Shown one piece after another: positions 15,995-24,273 of a DNA stretch of 40,427 nucleotides. The first letter of the stretch is position 1; each line of letters begins with the position of its first letter. A model generated the notes under the pieces. It was not told the DNA's origin, searched no databases, and was given only the letters and a program-made list of their open reading frames with translations. This DNA is from Candidatus Cloacimonadota bacterium (GTDB taxonomy: Bacteria > Cloacimonadota > Cloacimonadia > JGIOTU-2), in NCBI GenBank assembly GCA_016932035.1, contig JAFGDR010000030.1, positions 1-40,427 on the forward strand, written 5' to 3'. The translations under genes were made by a program, and so were the position numbers.

Positions 15995-17515
15995 ATGAGA
16001 AAAACTACTCTCTTTTCAATTATCGTTTTTATCTTCATCTTTGCTGTTTGTTCTTCTGCTTACGGTATAGAATTATTAAAAGGAAAAACCCTTTATATGC
16101 AGGCACAATCTCTCGAAAAGAATGCAGATTACTTTAAAGCACAAGATCGCTACAAGGAAGCACGCCAAGAACTTCTTAAAGAGGGTGATATCGAGCTTGC
16201 AAATCAATGCCGGGTCGCGTGTACCCGGTTAGAAAAAATCCTTCTCACCTATACTCACACAGAAGCTGATGTGCGGAAAATGATTAAAGAAAAATATCCA
16301 GAAACAACTGGGGAACGGATCGATGAAGTGGTTGCAGACGGTCGTCTTGCACATATTGAGATTGGCGGAAAAACCTACTATTTTGATGAATTCCTGAACA
16401 CGCTTTATCATATATATCCTGACTTCATGTCCGTAGAAGCAAAAGGTGCATTGGGAAAGATGGGAACGATCTTTGAGATAATGTCTCCCTACATTTATGA
16501 AGATGAAAATCTTCCTTCATGGCAGACACTTTCAAGTCCGCTTATCTTTGAATTCGATGCTTGTCTTTCCATCCCGCGAGAAAAATTTCCTGATGAAGGT
16601 CTGCTTAACGTCTGGATGCCGCTCCCGCTTTCAAATTCCTCGCAGACAAATATAAAGATCGAATCGATCTGCTCAAAAGAATATACTCCATATCCCGCTC
16701 AGCTTGATGGAGATATTGGGTATGTGTATTATGAATTCCCTCTTGAAGAGATCACGGACAGCATACGAATTGGGACAAAATTCACGTACACTGCATATGA
16801 AGTTCGGTTCAATGTCGATCCAGTAATAGTTGGTGAATATGATAAGAACTCAGAACTTTATAAGCGCTATACTGCATCGGACAAGAATATTGCCATTACA
16901 CCGGAAATTCGCGATGCAGCTCGAAGGATTGCCGGGGATGAAACCAATCCATATCTCATTGCCAAAAAGTTCTATGATCATATTGTGTACGATCTTGATT
17001 ACAGCTACATGCCCCATCTTGCATTGGAAGCGTTGAAAATCCCCGAATCGGTGTTTGTTCATGAACATGGATATGGCGACTGCGGAGCTCAGAGTATGTA
17101 CTTTTCAGCACTTTGTCGATCTGTCGGTATTCCTGCTCGTGCTTCTGGTGGCATGCAGCTCTTCCCGCTAAGTGCAGCACATTGTGGCGACCACTTCTGG
17201 GCACATATATACATCCCAAATTCCGGTTGGATTCCCGTCGATACATCAGTTGGTCAGGCAGCAAAATATATTATTACCCTTTCTAAAGAACAGCAAACCG
17301 ACTTTATCGAGTACTTCTTCAGCAAGATCGATCCTTTCAGGTATCTCATTCAGGAGGATGTTGATATGACACTATATCCTACACCAAAGGAACCGCTCCT
17401 CTTTGATATGGTGCTCCAAGCACCTACTGCAGAGTGCATGGAAATGGATGAAAATCCCGGATTGCTCTTCATGGAAAGCTGGAAGATACGCTGTAAAGAA
17501 GTATCAAAACCATAA
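15995..17515 (+). CDS. Exported transglutaminase-like cysteine protein
   Basis: A 506-residue protein. A signal peptide spans 1-24 (ending SSAYG). A helical, TPR-like stretch at about 30-90 precedes a linker, and the transglutaminase-like core is at about 300-425 with the triad C363 (HGYGDCGAQSMYF), H404 (DHFWAH) and D416 (GWIPVDTS). Bacterial members are usually peptidases or amidases rather than cross-linkers. It is the first gene after the promoter and is followed 34 bp later by a small barrel-like protein; together they suggest envelope or surface protein processing, without proof. Confidence 0.87.
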   Translation: MRKTTLFSIIVFIFIFAVCSSAYGIELLKGKTLYMQAQSLEKNADYFKAQDRYKEARQELLKEGDIELANQCRVACTRLEKILLTYTHTEADVRKMIKEKYPETTGERIDEVVADGRLAHIEIGGKTYYFDEFLNTLYHIYPDFMSVEAKGALGKMGTIFEIMSPYIYEDENLPSWQTLSSPLIFEFDACLSIPREKFPDEGLLNVWMPLPLSNSSQTNIKIESICSKEYTPYPAQLDGDIGYVYYEFPLEEITDSIRIGTKFTYTAYEVRFNVDPVIVGEYDKNSELYKRYTASDKNIAITPEIRDAARRIAGDETNPYLIAKKFYDHIVYDLDYSYMPHLALEALKIPESVFVHEHGYGDCGAQSMYFSALCRSVGIPARASGGMQLFPLSAAHCGDHFWAHIYIPNSGWIPVDTSVGQAAKYIITLSKEQQTDFIEYFFSKIDPFRYLIQEDVDMTLYPTPKEPLLFDMVLQAPTAECMEMDENPGLLFMESWKIRCKEVSKP

Positions 17516-17549
17516 TAAAATAGTACTCTTAATCAGGGAAAGGAGAATG

Positions 17550-18212
17550 ATGAAAAGAGTAACAGTACTCATCGTGATTGTTATGTTGTCCTATTCCGTT
17601 ATATACGGACAGGAAGTGAAGGAAGAGACACCACCGCATTATCTGATGGTCATGTATGCAAATAATCAACTATATTATGATTGTGTCAGACCACATAAAA
17701 CTATTTCGGTTGGATATAATCCCTTGCCTTTCTCTCAAGGACTCGGTCTCAATGCATGGTATCTTCGAGAAGATAATATTTCTATGTATGGACAAAAACC
17801 AAGTATAATTATAATTCAGCCATCTGGAAATTTTCTCTATAAATCTTTTGCCTTAAAACTTGGAATAAATATTTTATATAGAAGTGAAGGAGAGGAAACC
17901 GGTTTGAGGGGATTGCTCCCTGCGTTTGAGATGAGCTATGGATTTATGGAAAATTTATATCTCTCTTTTAACTTCAAATCAGATATGTTTTTGGGCAGTG
18001 TAAATGCGAATGTTCATTACCTGCTCAATGATAACATTTCAGGAATAATGCTTGGATATGCATATAAGGAGAATTGGAATGAGGATTACAATGGGCTTAC
18101 ATATAGAATAACTTATAGAATCTTTAAAAAATTCCTTCTTCGTGTTTGTGGTAATGTCGATTTTAAATTTATGTCTCAAGGTATACAGGCAGGTATTGGA
18201 ATAATTTTATAG
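17550..18212 (+). CDS. Hypothetical exported protein, beta-barrel-like
   Basis: A 220-residue protein not recognised as a named family. A signal peptide (1-20, ending SVIYGQ) is followed by alternating strands rich in aromatic residues, such as LYLSFNFKSDMFLGSVNANVHYLL and RITYRIFKKFLLRVCGNVDFKFM, ending GIQAGIGIIL, which looks like an 8-strand outer-membrane barrel. AAAGGAG lies four bases before the second of two ATGs, at 17550, and that start was chosen. The open frame continues upstream only inside the transglutaminase gene. It ends 4 bp before the next gene. Confidence 0.65.
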   Translation: MKRVTVLIVIVMLSYSVIYGQEVKEETPPHYLMVMYANNQLYYDCVRPHKTISVGYNPLPFSQGLGLNAWYLREDNISMYGQKPSIIIIQPSGNFLYKSFALKLGINILYRSEGEETGLRGLLPAFEMSYGFMENLYLSFNFKSDMFLGSVNANVHYLLNDNISGIMLGYAYKENWNEDYNGLTYRITYRIFKKFLLRVCGNVDFKFMSQGIQAGIGIIL

Positions 18213-18216
18213 AATT

Positions 18217-19080
18217 ATGTTACAACATATAGACAATCCTTCCACAAAAGTTATCATTCTTGGTACAGGCAATCCCAATCCCAATCCCGAACATTCGGGG
18301 TGCGCAGTACTCATTCTTGTTGATGAAAAACCTTATGTTGTCGACTTTGGAGCAAATGTTGTGCGGCAAATCGCAGCGCTTACTCCCGAGTATGGCGGTT
18401 CTTTGCATGAATTACAGATCGAAACCCTCAGCACAGCATTTTGTACACACCTTCATTCCGACCATACGCTTGGACTTCCCGATCTTATACTCACGCCATG
18501 GATAATGGGAAGAACCGAACCGCTTGCGTTGTTTGGTCCAAAAGGAATCAAAAAGATGGCTGAAAATATCCTGGGTGCATATGAAACAGATATCCGATAT
18601 AGAATCCATGGACACGAGCCTATTAGTGGAACCGGCTGGAAAGTTGATGTACATGAAATCAATGAGGGAATCATATTTCAGGATGAACATATAATAGTCG
18701 AAGCGTTTCCCGTTGCACACGGTGATATAGAAACGTATGGCTTCAGGTTCACAACTCCCGATAAAACCGTCGTGATCTCCGGCGATACATCACCATGCGA
18801 CAACATTATCTCTTTTTCAAAAGATGCGGATATTCTTATTCATGAAGTGTATTCGCAGAAAGGGTTTGAAACATTGCCGCCTGAGTGGAAAAAATATCAT
18901 GCGGCCCATCATGCTTCAACGAAGCAACTTGCCGATATTGCCAATAGATGCAAACCAAAGCTGCTCGTTACCTATCACATGCTTTTCTGGAAAACAACAT
19001 CGAAAGATATTCTTAATGAAATACAACAGTCTTATTCGGGAAAGGTTGTTGTTGCTCATGATCTACAGATTTTTTCATAA
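18217..19080 (+). CDS. Metallo-beta-lactamase fold hydrolase, RNase Z-like
   Basis: A 287-residue protein. The opening KVIILGTGNPNPNPEHSGCAVLI resembles RNase Z and related hydrolases. Metal ligands are H78, H80, D82 and H83 in THLHSDHTLGL, then FPVAHGDIETYGF, the aspartate in ISGDTSP and the final His in VTYHMLF. It lacks an obvious tRNA-binding exosite arm, so it may act on small molecules rather than tRNA. The ATG at 18217 lies four bases after the previous stop with no strong ribosome site, so translation is probably coupled. Confidence 0.85.
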   Translation: MLQHIDNPSTKVIILGTGNPNPNPEHSGCAVLILVDEKPYVVDFGANVVRQIAALTPEYGGSLHELQIETLSTAFCTHLHSDHTLGLPDLILTPWIMGRTEPLALFGPKGIKKMAENILGAYETDIRYRIHGHEPISGTGWKVDVHEINEGIIFQDEHIIVEAFPVAHGDIETYGFRFTTPDKTVVISGDTSPCDNIISFSKDADILIHEVYSQKGFETLPPEWKKYHAAHHASTKQLADIANRCKPKLLVTYHMLFWKTTSKDILNEIQQSYSGKVVVAHDLQIFS

Positions 19081-19091
19081 AGTTAAATATT

Positions 19092-19763
19092 ATGAGCGAC
19101 TATTACGCAAATACTCTTTCGGGAAAACGTCTGCAGAAATGCTACGATATCGCTACTCCGTGTGTCCAGCAGTATCTTAAAGCTGAAATAGAATTCGTGT
19201 GTAATAAGATAAATCCGGGAGATCGCGTGCTTGAACTCGGCTGCGGGTATGGAAGGGCAATGAAATATTTTTTAGAGAAAACCGATCAAGTCGTTGGTAT
19301 CGATAATTCAGAGGAGAATATCCGATATGCACATGAATATCTTAAGGATGTGTCTGGATGGCAGATTCATTGTATGAATGCGATCGGTCTGCAATTTGAT
19401 GATGCTTCCTTTGATGTGGTCGTGTGTATTCAAAACGGACTTTCCGCTTTCCATGAAGATCCTGTCCGCATTATGTCCGAGGCACTGCGTGTTATAAAGA
19501 AAAATGGCATTGCACTGTTTTCGACCTATTCAGAGAAATTCTGGAATGAACGCCTGCAATGGTTTCGTGATCAGGCAGCACATGGGCTTTTAGGAAAGAT
19601 CGACGAAGAAAAAACAGGTAATGGAATTATTGTTTGTAAAGATGGATTTACTGCAAGAACGTTTAATAAGCATGATTTATCTACTCTAACAAAATCGCTC
19701 AATGTTTCTGCATCCTTCTATGGGGTCGATGGTTCCAGCTTATTTTGCGAGGTGAAAAAATGA
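19092..19763 (+). CDS. Class I SAM-dependent methyltransferase
   Basis: A 223-residue protein. SAM-binding motif I is VLELGCGYGRAMKYF (about 46-60), the acidic second-strand end is VVGIDNSEEN, and motif post-I/II is FDVVVCIQNGLSAF. The substrate is unknown; relatives methylate small molecules or quinone precursors. It starts 11 bp after the RNase Z-like gene and its stop overlaps the start of another methyltransferase (ATGA), so the two are coupled. The pair share only the general fold. Confidence 0.86.
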   Translation: MSDYYANTLSGKRLQKCYDIATPCVQQYLKAEIEFVCNKINPGDRVLELGCGYGRAMKYFLEKTDQVVGIDNSEENIRYAHEYLKDVSGWQIHCMNAIGLQFDDASFDVVVCIQNGLSAFHEDPVRIMSEALRVIKKNGIALFSTYSEKFWNERLQWFRDQAAHGLLGKIDEEKTGNGIIVCKDGFTARTFNKHDLSTLTKSLNVSASFYGVDGSSLFCEVKK

Positions 19764-20506
19764 GCATGAATACAAAAGATCCCTACCTTGATTTTGCTTC
19801 CCGTTACGACCTTATGCAGAAAGAGAATCCTTTCGAAGACAAAAGCAGGTTAGAATTTTATAGAAAGTTATTCGATCGATATAATGTAAAAAAAATCCTG
19901 GACTGTTCCTGCGGTACCGGATCGGATCTCATTCGTATCAAATCGCTTGGATTCGATATTTTCGGTTCGGATATCTCAGAAGCAATGCTGAACATCGCAA
20001 AGGAAAAGATCGCTTCTTATGTGATGGAGATTCCTCTTGAAAAGAAAGATTTCAGACATCTTTCCGGTCATTTTGATGCTGTCCTTTGCATGACAACCTC
20101 TCTGCCGCATCTTATCGAAAAGAAAGAAATTCTCGCTGCACTAACGAGCATGAGGAATGTCCTGAATCCAGACGGCATACTTGTCCTCTCGCAGGGTATG
20201 ACAGATAAACAGTATGCTCAAAAACTGCGATTTTTTCCGATAAGAAACACTCCTTCCCATTCCCGTGTTATGATTATTGACTATCTCGAGGATGAATGGG
20301 AAGTTCATGTTCTCGACCTGGTGCATACAGCAGACGAGCAATCTTTTCATCGCTCAAGTTTCAGGTATAGACTCTTACTTCGTGATGACTATCATGAACT
20401 TCTTCGGGAAGCAGGATTCACGAAGTTAGAATTTTATGGTGATTTCAACTTTTCTTCCTATGATATTATGAGCAGCAATCAGCTTATAATAGTTGCGCAG
20501 AAATAA
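19760..20506 (+). CDS. Class I SAM-dependent methyltransferase, second of a coupled pair
   Basis: A 248-residue protein. Motif I is ILDCSCGTGSDLIRIKS, the next strand IFGSDISEAMLNIAKEK, and FDAVLCMTTSLPHLIEKKEIL fits the active-site region. The start is the ATG at 19760, overlapping the previous stop by four bases, with GAGGTG just upstream; a TTG at 19745 would also be open but lies within the neighbour. Substrate unknown. The C-terminal part (RYRLLLRDDYHELLREAGFTKLEFYGDF) is typical of glycine/sarcosine-type and ubiquinone-type methyltransferases. Confidence 0.86.
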   Translation: MSMNTKDPYLDFASRYDLMQKENPFEDKSRLEFYRKLFDRYNVKKILDCSCGTGSDLIRIKSLGFDIFGSDISEAMLNIAKEKIASYVMEIPLEKKDFRHLSGHFDAVLCMTTSLPHLIEKKEILAALTSMRNVLNPDGILVLSQGMTDKQYAQKLRFFPIRNTPSHSRVMIIDYLEDEWEVHVLDLVHTADEQSFHRSSFRYRLLLRDDYHELLREAGFTKLEFYGDFNFSSYDIMSSNQLIIVAQK

Positions 20507-20520
20507 AAAAAGGAAATGTC

Positions 20521-21159
20521 TTGAAATATAAACTTGTCATCTTCGATTTCGACGGCACGCTTGCCGATACCTTTTATTGGTTCGTGAAGAACATTCGTGC
20601 TGTTGCAGATAAATACGGCTTCAAAAACATTACGGACGAGGAGGTTGAGGATTTACGAAACTTTGATGCAAAACATATGATCAAACACGTGGGCTTTCCA
20701 ATGCTCAAACTCCCGCTGATCGCAACCCACATGCGCGGACTTATGAAAAAAGAGATCCATACGATCAAACTCTTTGATGGTGTGCCGAAAATGCTGCACG
20801 AACTGCACGGTGTCGGACTGACGCTTGCCGTTGTTAGCACAAACTCAGAGGAAAATGTAAAAACCGTACTTGGACCTGAACTGAGTGCCCTGATCTCAGA
20901 TTATGAATGTGGGGTCTTACTATTTGGTAAAGAAGCAAAATTCAAGAAAATATCACACAAATGCAAAATCTCCCTTTCAGAAGCTATTTATATTGCAGAC
21001 GAGATGCGCGACTTACATTCTGCACAAAAAGTTGGGCTCGATATTGGATTTGTTTCCTGGGGATACACCAATCCAGAACCGCTCAAGAAAATGAATCCAA
21101 CGATGTTTTTTGAGAAGGTTGAGGAGATTCCTAAAAAAATAAGTATTCATTATTTGTGA
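20521..21159 (+). CDS. HAD-superfamily phosphatase
   Basis: A 212-residue protein. Motif I is VIFDFDGTLADTF with nucleophile D9 and D11; motif II is LAVVSTNS; the motif III Lys is in LLFGKEAKFKKI; motif IV is YIADEMRDLHSAQKVG. It resembles phosphoglycolate phosphatase and PpaX-type members. The only plausible start is a TTG at 20521, set 6 bases after AAAGGAAA; the nearby ATG at 20516 is out of frame. It sits 14 bp after the second methyltransferase. Confidence 0.88.
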   Translation: MKYKLVIFDFDGTLADTFYWFVKNIRAVADKYGFKNITDEEVEDLRNFDAKHMIKHVGFPMLKLPLIATHMRGLMKKEIHTIKLFDGVPKMLHELHGVGLTLAVVSTNSEENVKTVLGPELSALISDYECGVLLFGKEAKFKKISHKCKISLSEAIYIADEMRDLHSAQKVGLDIGFVSWGYTNPEPLKKMNPTMFFEKVEEIPKKISIHYL

Positions 21160-21167
21160 GGAAAAAG

Positions 21168-21596
21168 ATGTTCAAAAAACTAAAAACTCGTTTCAAGAAG
21201 AGGTTAAACAAATTAATTGATTTTGGAATGCTTGGAACATATAGTATGATTATTGATGATTTAAAAAATAGATATTCTGATATGCCTGATTCTGATATAG
21301 ATGTCTTAGCAGCTGCTATTGTAAATGAAATATTTCAAAAGGAACAAATCGGAAAATCTAAAGATGTCAAGCTAAAAAACCCTGAATTAATTGATGCAGA
21401 AGTTCTATATTTTCTGAAAAATGAAGAAATTTTAGAATCTGCCGCACTTTGTTTACGAATTATGGCAATGGTTGAATTGTCTGATGGTAATCATTCAGGA
21501 TTAAATCTTCTTGATAAAGCAAATGAAATTGATCCTGGGGGGAATATTCCTTCAGGTAAAGAAATTTCCAATTTACTTAAAGAACTCAGGATATAA
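21168..21596 (+). CDS. Hypothetical protein, helical
   Basis: A 142-residue protein of no recognised family. The N-terminus is strongly basic (FKKLKTRFKKRLNKLIDFG), and the rest is predicted helical with repeated patterns such as EILESAALCLRIMAMVELSDGNHSGLNLLDKANEIDPG that resemble a single TPR-like hairpin. The base composition is more AT-rich than the neighbours, hinting at faster evolution or transfer. The ATG at 21168 follows GAGGAAAAAG; a GTG at 21156 is possible but less likely. It is the last gene of the operon, before a terminator. Confidence 0.65.
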   Translation: MFKKLKTRFKKRLNKLIDFGMLGTYSMIIDDLKNRYSDMPDSDIDVLAAAIVNEIFQKEQIGKSKDVKLKNPELIDAEVLYFLKNEEILESAALCLRIMAMVELSDGNHSGLNLLDKANEIDPGGNIPSGKEISNLLKELRI

Positions 21597-21614
21597 GTAA
21601 ATAGTATTAACGAT

Positions 21615-21649
21615 AAAAAGCCCCAACATTGCGCTGGGGCTTTTCTTTT
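21615..21649. terminator. Bidirectional intrinsic terminator
   Basis: AAAAGCCCCA at 21616-21625 pairs with TGGGGCTTTT at 21635-21644 around a 9-base loop. T-runs follow on both strands, so it serves the + strand operon and the minus-strand kbl operon that meet here. Confidence 0.92.
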
Positions 21650-21663
21650 CTGATTAAGTGGTA

Positions 21664-22893
21664 TTAGTGTGTGTCTTTATATTTTTTTAATACGTCAAGA
21701 ACCGCATCGATGTCAGCAGCCGTGTGGTCTGCGTTTACCTGGAATCGGATCTCTTCGTCGCCTTTTGGCACAACCGGGAAGTTCAGTCCGGTGCCAAGTA
21801 CGCCGTTCTCGGTCAGGTATTTGACTAGTTCAGCGGTTTTGGGTGTATCGCGAACCATAAGCGGTACAACCGGGTGAGGTCCTTTGATGGTTTCATAGCC
21901 AAGATCGATCAGACCTTTTTCGAATTTCGCCGTCATTTTAGCAAGATGTTCCAACCTCTTGAGTCCTTCGGGTGAATCGATGATCTCGAGTACTTTCAGT
22001 ACGGCGGCAGCTTCTGAATTGGTGATCGGATTTGAATAGATGTACATCGGAGCTTTTTCTCTGAGGTATGTGGTGATCGTTTCGGATGATGTTACATAGC
22101 CGCCGTTCACGCCAAATGCCTTGCCAAGCGTTCCAATGAGGATATCAACTTTTGTATTGAGGTATTCTTCGGTTCCGCGTCCTGTCTTGCCGAGTGCCCC
22201 CACACCATGGGAGTCGTCAACAATTGAGAAAACACCTTCTTCAAACTTGTCGTTATACTTGTTGCACAATTCGACGAGTTTGTCCAGAGGTGCATAGTCA
22301 CCGCGCATACTGAAGATGCCGTCTGTGATGACCATACAGCGCTTGCCTTTGCCCACAGCTTCCTGCAGACGGGCTTCGAGTTCGTCCATATTGTTGTGTT
22401 TATAGATCATCTTGTCTGCGGGGCGTGAAAGGCGGATCGCCTGGATGATACAGTTGTGGTTCAATTCATCGCTGATAACCACGGTTTCTTTTGTCATGAG
22501 GGGATAGATCACACCCATGCTGGTCACATACGCAGAGCTGAAGATCATTGCAGATTCACGTCCGTGAAAATCCGCAAGTTTCTTCTCTAGATCGATATGC
22601 GGCGTATAGGTTCCGCTAATGAAGCGCACGGCACCTGGCCCGACACCAAATTTTTCTGCAGCAGCTTCTTCGGCTTTGATAACCTCAGGATTCAATGACA
22701 TACCGAGATATGAGTTTGAATTCATTTTGATGAATTTCTTATCTCCATAACCCTGAATGCAGACGCGAGGACCAAATTCGCCTTCCGGCTTGATCACGTC
22801 TGTTATCACCATTTCAGCGCCTTTGTCTCTGCCGCTCTCTCTAAGGTCTTTCAGTTCTTTTTCAAGCGCAGTTTTTATCTTATTTACTGGCAT
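21664..22893 (-). CDS. kbl: Glycine C-acetyltransferase (2-amino-3-ketobutyrate CoA ligase)
   Basis: A 409-residue PLP enzyme of the alpha-oxoamine synthase family. It splits 2-amino-3-oxobutyrate with CoA to glycine and acetyl-CoA. The PLP Lys is in ILIGTLGKAFGVNGG; VDDSHGVGALGKTGRGTEE holds the Asp and His of the cofactor site; MNSNSYLGMSLNPEV is typical of the family. The gene sits 19 bp after tdh, whose product is its substrate, which makes Kbl more likely than related BioF or HemA. The ATG at 22893 has GGAGGA upstream; a start at 22905 is less likely. Confidence 0.92.
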   Translation of the reverse strand: MPVNKIKTALEKELKDLRESGRDKGAEMVITDVIKPEGEFGPRVCIQGYGDKKFIKMNSNSYLGMSLNPEVIKAEEAAAEKFGVGPGAVRFISGTYTPHIDLEKKLADFHGRESAMIFSSAYVTSMGVIYPLMTKETVVISDELNHNCIIQAIRLSRPADKMIYKHNNMDELEARLQEAVGKGKRCMVITDGIFSMRGDYAPLDKLVELCNKYNDKFEEGVFSIVDDSHGVGALGKTGRGTEEYLNTKVDILIGTLGKAFGVNGGYVTSSETITTYLREKAPMYIYSNPITNSEAAAVLKVLEIIDSPEGLKRLEHLAKMTAKFEKGLIDLGYETIKGPHPVVPLMVRDTPKTAELVKYLTENGVLGTGLNFPVVPKGDEEIRFQVNADHTAADIDAVLDVLKKYKDTH

Positions 22894-22912
22894 GTATTCC
22901 TCCAAATATAAA

Positions 22913-23863
22913 TTATTTTAATTTTTTAGATAAGACTTCGATCATATCTTTGGTCATAGCTTCGAGATCGTACTTTGGACTCCATCCCCATTCTTCGCGA
23001 GCTGCGGAATCGTCCATTGAATTAGGCCATGAATTCGCAATTGCCTGCCGGACAGGATCGACATCATATTCTAATACAAATTCCGGTATTACCTTTTTGA
23101 TCGAAGCTGCGATCATTTCCGGATCAAAGCTCATTGCGGTAACATTGAATGCGTTTCTGTGTTTGAGTTTTGCAGGATCTGCTTCCATGAGGTCGATCGC
23201 TCCCTTGATCGCATCGGGCATATACATCATATCGAGGAACGTTCCCTTGCCGAGATTACATGTATATTTTTTTTTCTTGATCGCTTCATAATAGATCTCG
23301 ACCGCATAATCAGTTGTTCCTCCTCCCGGAAGGGTTTCGTTCGAGATAATTCCGGGATATCTCACACCGCGTGTATCGACGCCGAATCTTTTAAAATAAT
23401 AATCGCAGAGCAGTTCTCCGGCAACCTTTGTTACACCGTACATCGTACCTGGTCTCTGGATCGTATCCTGTGGAGTATTATCGAGAGGGGTTGATTCTCC
23501 AAATGCACCGATTGAGCTGGGTGTAAAAACTGCGCATCCATATTCTCTGGCAACTTCAAGTACATTGTACAGACCATTGATATTCACGTTCCATGCGAGG
23601 TTTGGCTTTGCTTCCGCTACGGCAGACAGGATCGCAGCGAGATGATAGATCGTATCGACATCATACTTTTTAACGACATCGTTCACCTGCTCTACGTCCG
23701 TGCAGTCGACCAGCTCGCAAGGTCCGGATTCTTTCAGTTTCTCTCCGGGCTGCGTTTTGCGAAAACCTGCAACGACATTGTTATTACCATAAATTTTCCG
23801 TAATTCCATTGTAAGTTCAGAGCCAATTTGACCGACAGCTCCGGTAACAAGGACCTTTTGCAT
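22913..23863 (-). CDS. L-threonine 3-dehydrogenase, SDR (epimerase-like) type
   Basis: A 316-residue short-chain dehydrogenase. The NAD loop is VTGAVGQIGSEL (7-18), the catalytic Tyr-Lys pair is in MYGVTKVAGE, and the acceptor Ser/Thr in TPSSIGAFG. Segments GKGTFLDMMYMPDAI and WPNSMDDSAAREEWGW match the SDR-type threonine dehydrogenase rather than sugar epimerases. It oxidises threonine to 2-amino-3-oxobutyrate, the Kbl substrate. This type differs from the zinc-dependent E. coli Tdh. GGAGGA precedes the ATG, and it lies 14 bp after acpS. Confidence 0.9.
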   Translation of the reverse strand: MQKVLVTGAVGQIGSELTMELRKIYGNNNVVAGFRKTQPGEKLKESGPCELVDCTDVEQVNDVVKKYDVDTIYHLAAILSAVAEAKPNLAWNVNINGLYNVLEVAREYGCAVFTPSSIGAFGESTPLDNTPQDTIQRPGTMYGVTKVAGELLCDYYFKRFGVDTRGVRYPGIISNETLPGGGTTDYAVEIYYEAIKKKKYTCNLGKGTFLDMMYMPDAIKGAIDLMEADPAKLKHRNAFNVTAMSFDPEMIAASIKKVIPEFVLEYDVDPVRQAIANSWPNSMDDSAAREEWGWSPKYDLEAMTKDMIEVLSKKLK

Positions 23864-23877
23864 TTATTCCTCCGGTT

Positions 23878-24270
23878 TCAATTTATTTTTTCTAAAATGA
23901 TAATTGCTATTGCTGATTCTTTGGTGTGGGAAAGTGACACATGTATTTTGTTTATACCGGCCTTTTCGCAAACCTGTTTTGCCGTTTTCTGTATTCTGAT
24001 TTCCGGTTTGCCGAGTTCATTATTAACAACCTCGACATCCTTCCATTGCAGTCCACCGCGAAGCCCTGAGCCAAGTGCTTTGAGAAATGCTTCTTTTGCT
24101 GCAAAACGTGCAGCAAAACACTGAGCTTGAATTCCAATATTCTCAGCTCTTGTACAATAGATTATTTCACTCTGAGTAAAGAGCATCTCGATAAATTTTT
24201 CGCCGTGGGAAGCCAACTCATTTTTTATTCGTTCAACTTCAACAAGGTCTGTGCCAATACCAAATATCAT
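23878..24270 (-). CDS. acpS: Holo-[acyl-carrier-protein] synthase
   Basis: A 130-residue phosphopantetheinyl transferase that loads acyl carrier protein with its prosthetic group from CoA. Family signatures are clear: GIGTDLVEVERI (4-15, metal-binding Asp8), FAARFAAKEAFLKALG (52-67, with Glu60 and Lys) and HVSLSHTKESAIA near the end. It starts three bases after the murE stop, so translation is coupled. Its length is normal for AcpS. Confidence 0.95.
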   Translation of the reverse strand: MIFGIGTDLVEVERIKNELASHGEKFIEMLFTQSEIIYCTRAENIGIQAQCFAARFAAKEAFLKALGSGLRGGLQWKDVEVVNNELGKPEIRIQKTAKQVCEKAGINKIHVSLSHTKESAIAIIILEKIN

Positions 24271-24273
24271 AGT

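Noticed and set aside
22913-23863. UDP-glucose 4-epimerase
   Set aside because: The C-terminal segments and the neighbouring kbl match SDR-type threonine dehydrogenase.
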